Source of the DNA: Chloroflexi bacterium RBG_16_60_22
Lineage (GTDB): Bacteria; Chloroflexota; Dehalococcoidia; Dehalococcoidales; RBG-16-60-22
NCBI GenBank assembly: GCA_001796935.1
Contig: MGNX01000001.1
Coordinates: 1,983-7,293, forward strand
Direction: 5' to 3'
Length of the DNA: 5,311 bases
Shown: positions 4,921-5,311 of the stretch, one piece after another
Layout: each line of letters starts with the position of its first letter
How positions within the stretch are numbered: position 1 is the stretch's first letter
Notes under the pieces: model-generated
Database searches by the model: none
What the model was told of the DNA's origin: nothing
The model's input: only the letters and a program-made list of their open reading frames with translations
Position numbers and translations under genes: made by a program

Positions 4921-5311
4921 GTGGCCAATCCGAGATATCAGGTCAGCATCGTCGATGCCGATTACTATCGAAGGGTAATCAGCTGTCAAAACGCCTGCCC
5001 GGTGCACACTGACGCCCAGGGATACGTCAACGCCGTGTCCGGCGCCGACTACCGGGCCGGGTACGTGCGGGCGAGACAGCCCAATCCTTTTGCCTCGACC
5101 TGTGGCCGCATCTGCGCCGCTCACTGTGAAAAAGCCTGCCGGCGCGGCAGGATTGACGCCCCGATAACCATCCGCGCCCTGAAGCGGTTTCTCTGCGAGA
5201 CCTACGGCGTGGAAGCCCTGAAAGATTTACCCGCTGCCGACGGCCGGAAGAAGGCCGGCGCCGCCCTCCTGACGGGACGGGCGACGGGTAACGCCTTCAC
5301 TCTGGAGAGCT
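4921..5311 (+). CDS. GltD-like NAD(P)H Fe-S oxidoreductase, N-terminal part (partial)
   Basis: The frame is open to the right edge (130 codons seen). It matches the N-terminal Fe-S domain (Fer4_20) of glutamate synthase small subunit, dihydropyrimidine dehydrogenase and related oxidoreductases: C22-x3-C26-P (CQNACPVHTDAQGYVN), then C61-x3-C65-x3-C69-x3-C73 (TCGRICAAHCEKACRRG), which together hold two [4Fe-4S] clusters. An IRALKRF helix follows. The nucleotide-binding domains expected after it lie outside the window. Such proteins move electrons between NAD(P)H, flavin and Fe-S partners; here a ferredoxin or redox partner is possible (inference). Residues after about 92 diverge from the usual lead-in to the GxGxxG segment. 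The start is uncertain: GTG 4921 has AAGG five bases before it, whereas the best ribosome site, GGAG at 4893-4896, is 24 bases upstream. An in-frame TTG lies at 4891. It diverges from regulator B. Confidence 0.85.
   Translation, partial: MANPRYQVSIVDADYYRRVISCQNACPVHTDAQGYVNAVSGADYRAGYVRARQPNPFASTCGRICAAHCEKACRRGRIDAPITIRALKRFLCETYGVEALKDLPAADGRKKAGAALLTGRATGNAFTLES

Overview
The window looks like a piece of chromosome from a strict or facultative anaerobe. It is fairly GC-rich, tightly packed and free of mobile elements or RNA genes. The evidence is the gene content: a bacterial ferredoxin, a hemerythrin-domain protein of the iron-sulfur repair / NO-stress type, DUF2249, two Crp/Fnr-family regulators and the start of a GltD-like Fe-S/flavin oxidoreductase. 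Shine-Dalgarno sites and promoters are bacterial. Chloroflexota (Dehalococcoidia-like) or an anaerobic Bacillota relative is a guess from gene style only.

Layout. Bases 1-1760 hold a plus-strand operon with very short gaps: the tail of an unidentified gene, a Cys4 mini-domain read in frame into DUF2249, a Cys-motif N-domain fused to hemerythrin HHE, and a 'CPGSR' protein that lacks the N-terminal ferredoxin domain I remember for this family. This operon converges on a minus-strand series, read right to left: Crp/Fnr regulator B (4676-3993), Crp/Fnr regulator A (3800-3138), a 2[4Fe-4S] ferredoxin (3037-2798), a protein made of two copies of a 70-residue Cys unit (2736-2329), and an unrecognised Cys-containing protein (2296-1796). 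From 4921 a plus-strand Fe-S oxidoreductase begins, diverging from regulator B, and it runs off the window.

How it may work together (inference). The plus operon resembles stress or repair modules for nitrosative or oxidative damage to iron centres, with the ferredoxin and GltD-like enzyme as possible electron carriers. The regulators probably tie it to a redox, NO or similar signal. Regulatory DNA is the most readable unusual part. A perfect TGTCA-N6-TGACA palindrome sits on the -35 region of regulator B's own strong promoter. The regulator B recognition helix differs from E. coli CRP at the residues expected to change TGTGA into another half-site. A CGAC-N4-GTCG palindrome sits about 42 bases upstream of the predicted start of the ferredoxin transcript, the classical position for class II activation. 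A second inverted repeat, CCCTAA-N6-TTAGGG, lies in the divergent region. No intergenic gap exceeds 300 bases; the largest is 4677-4920.
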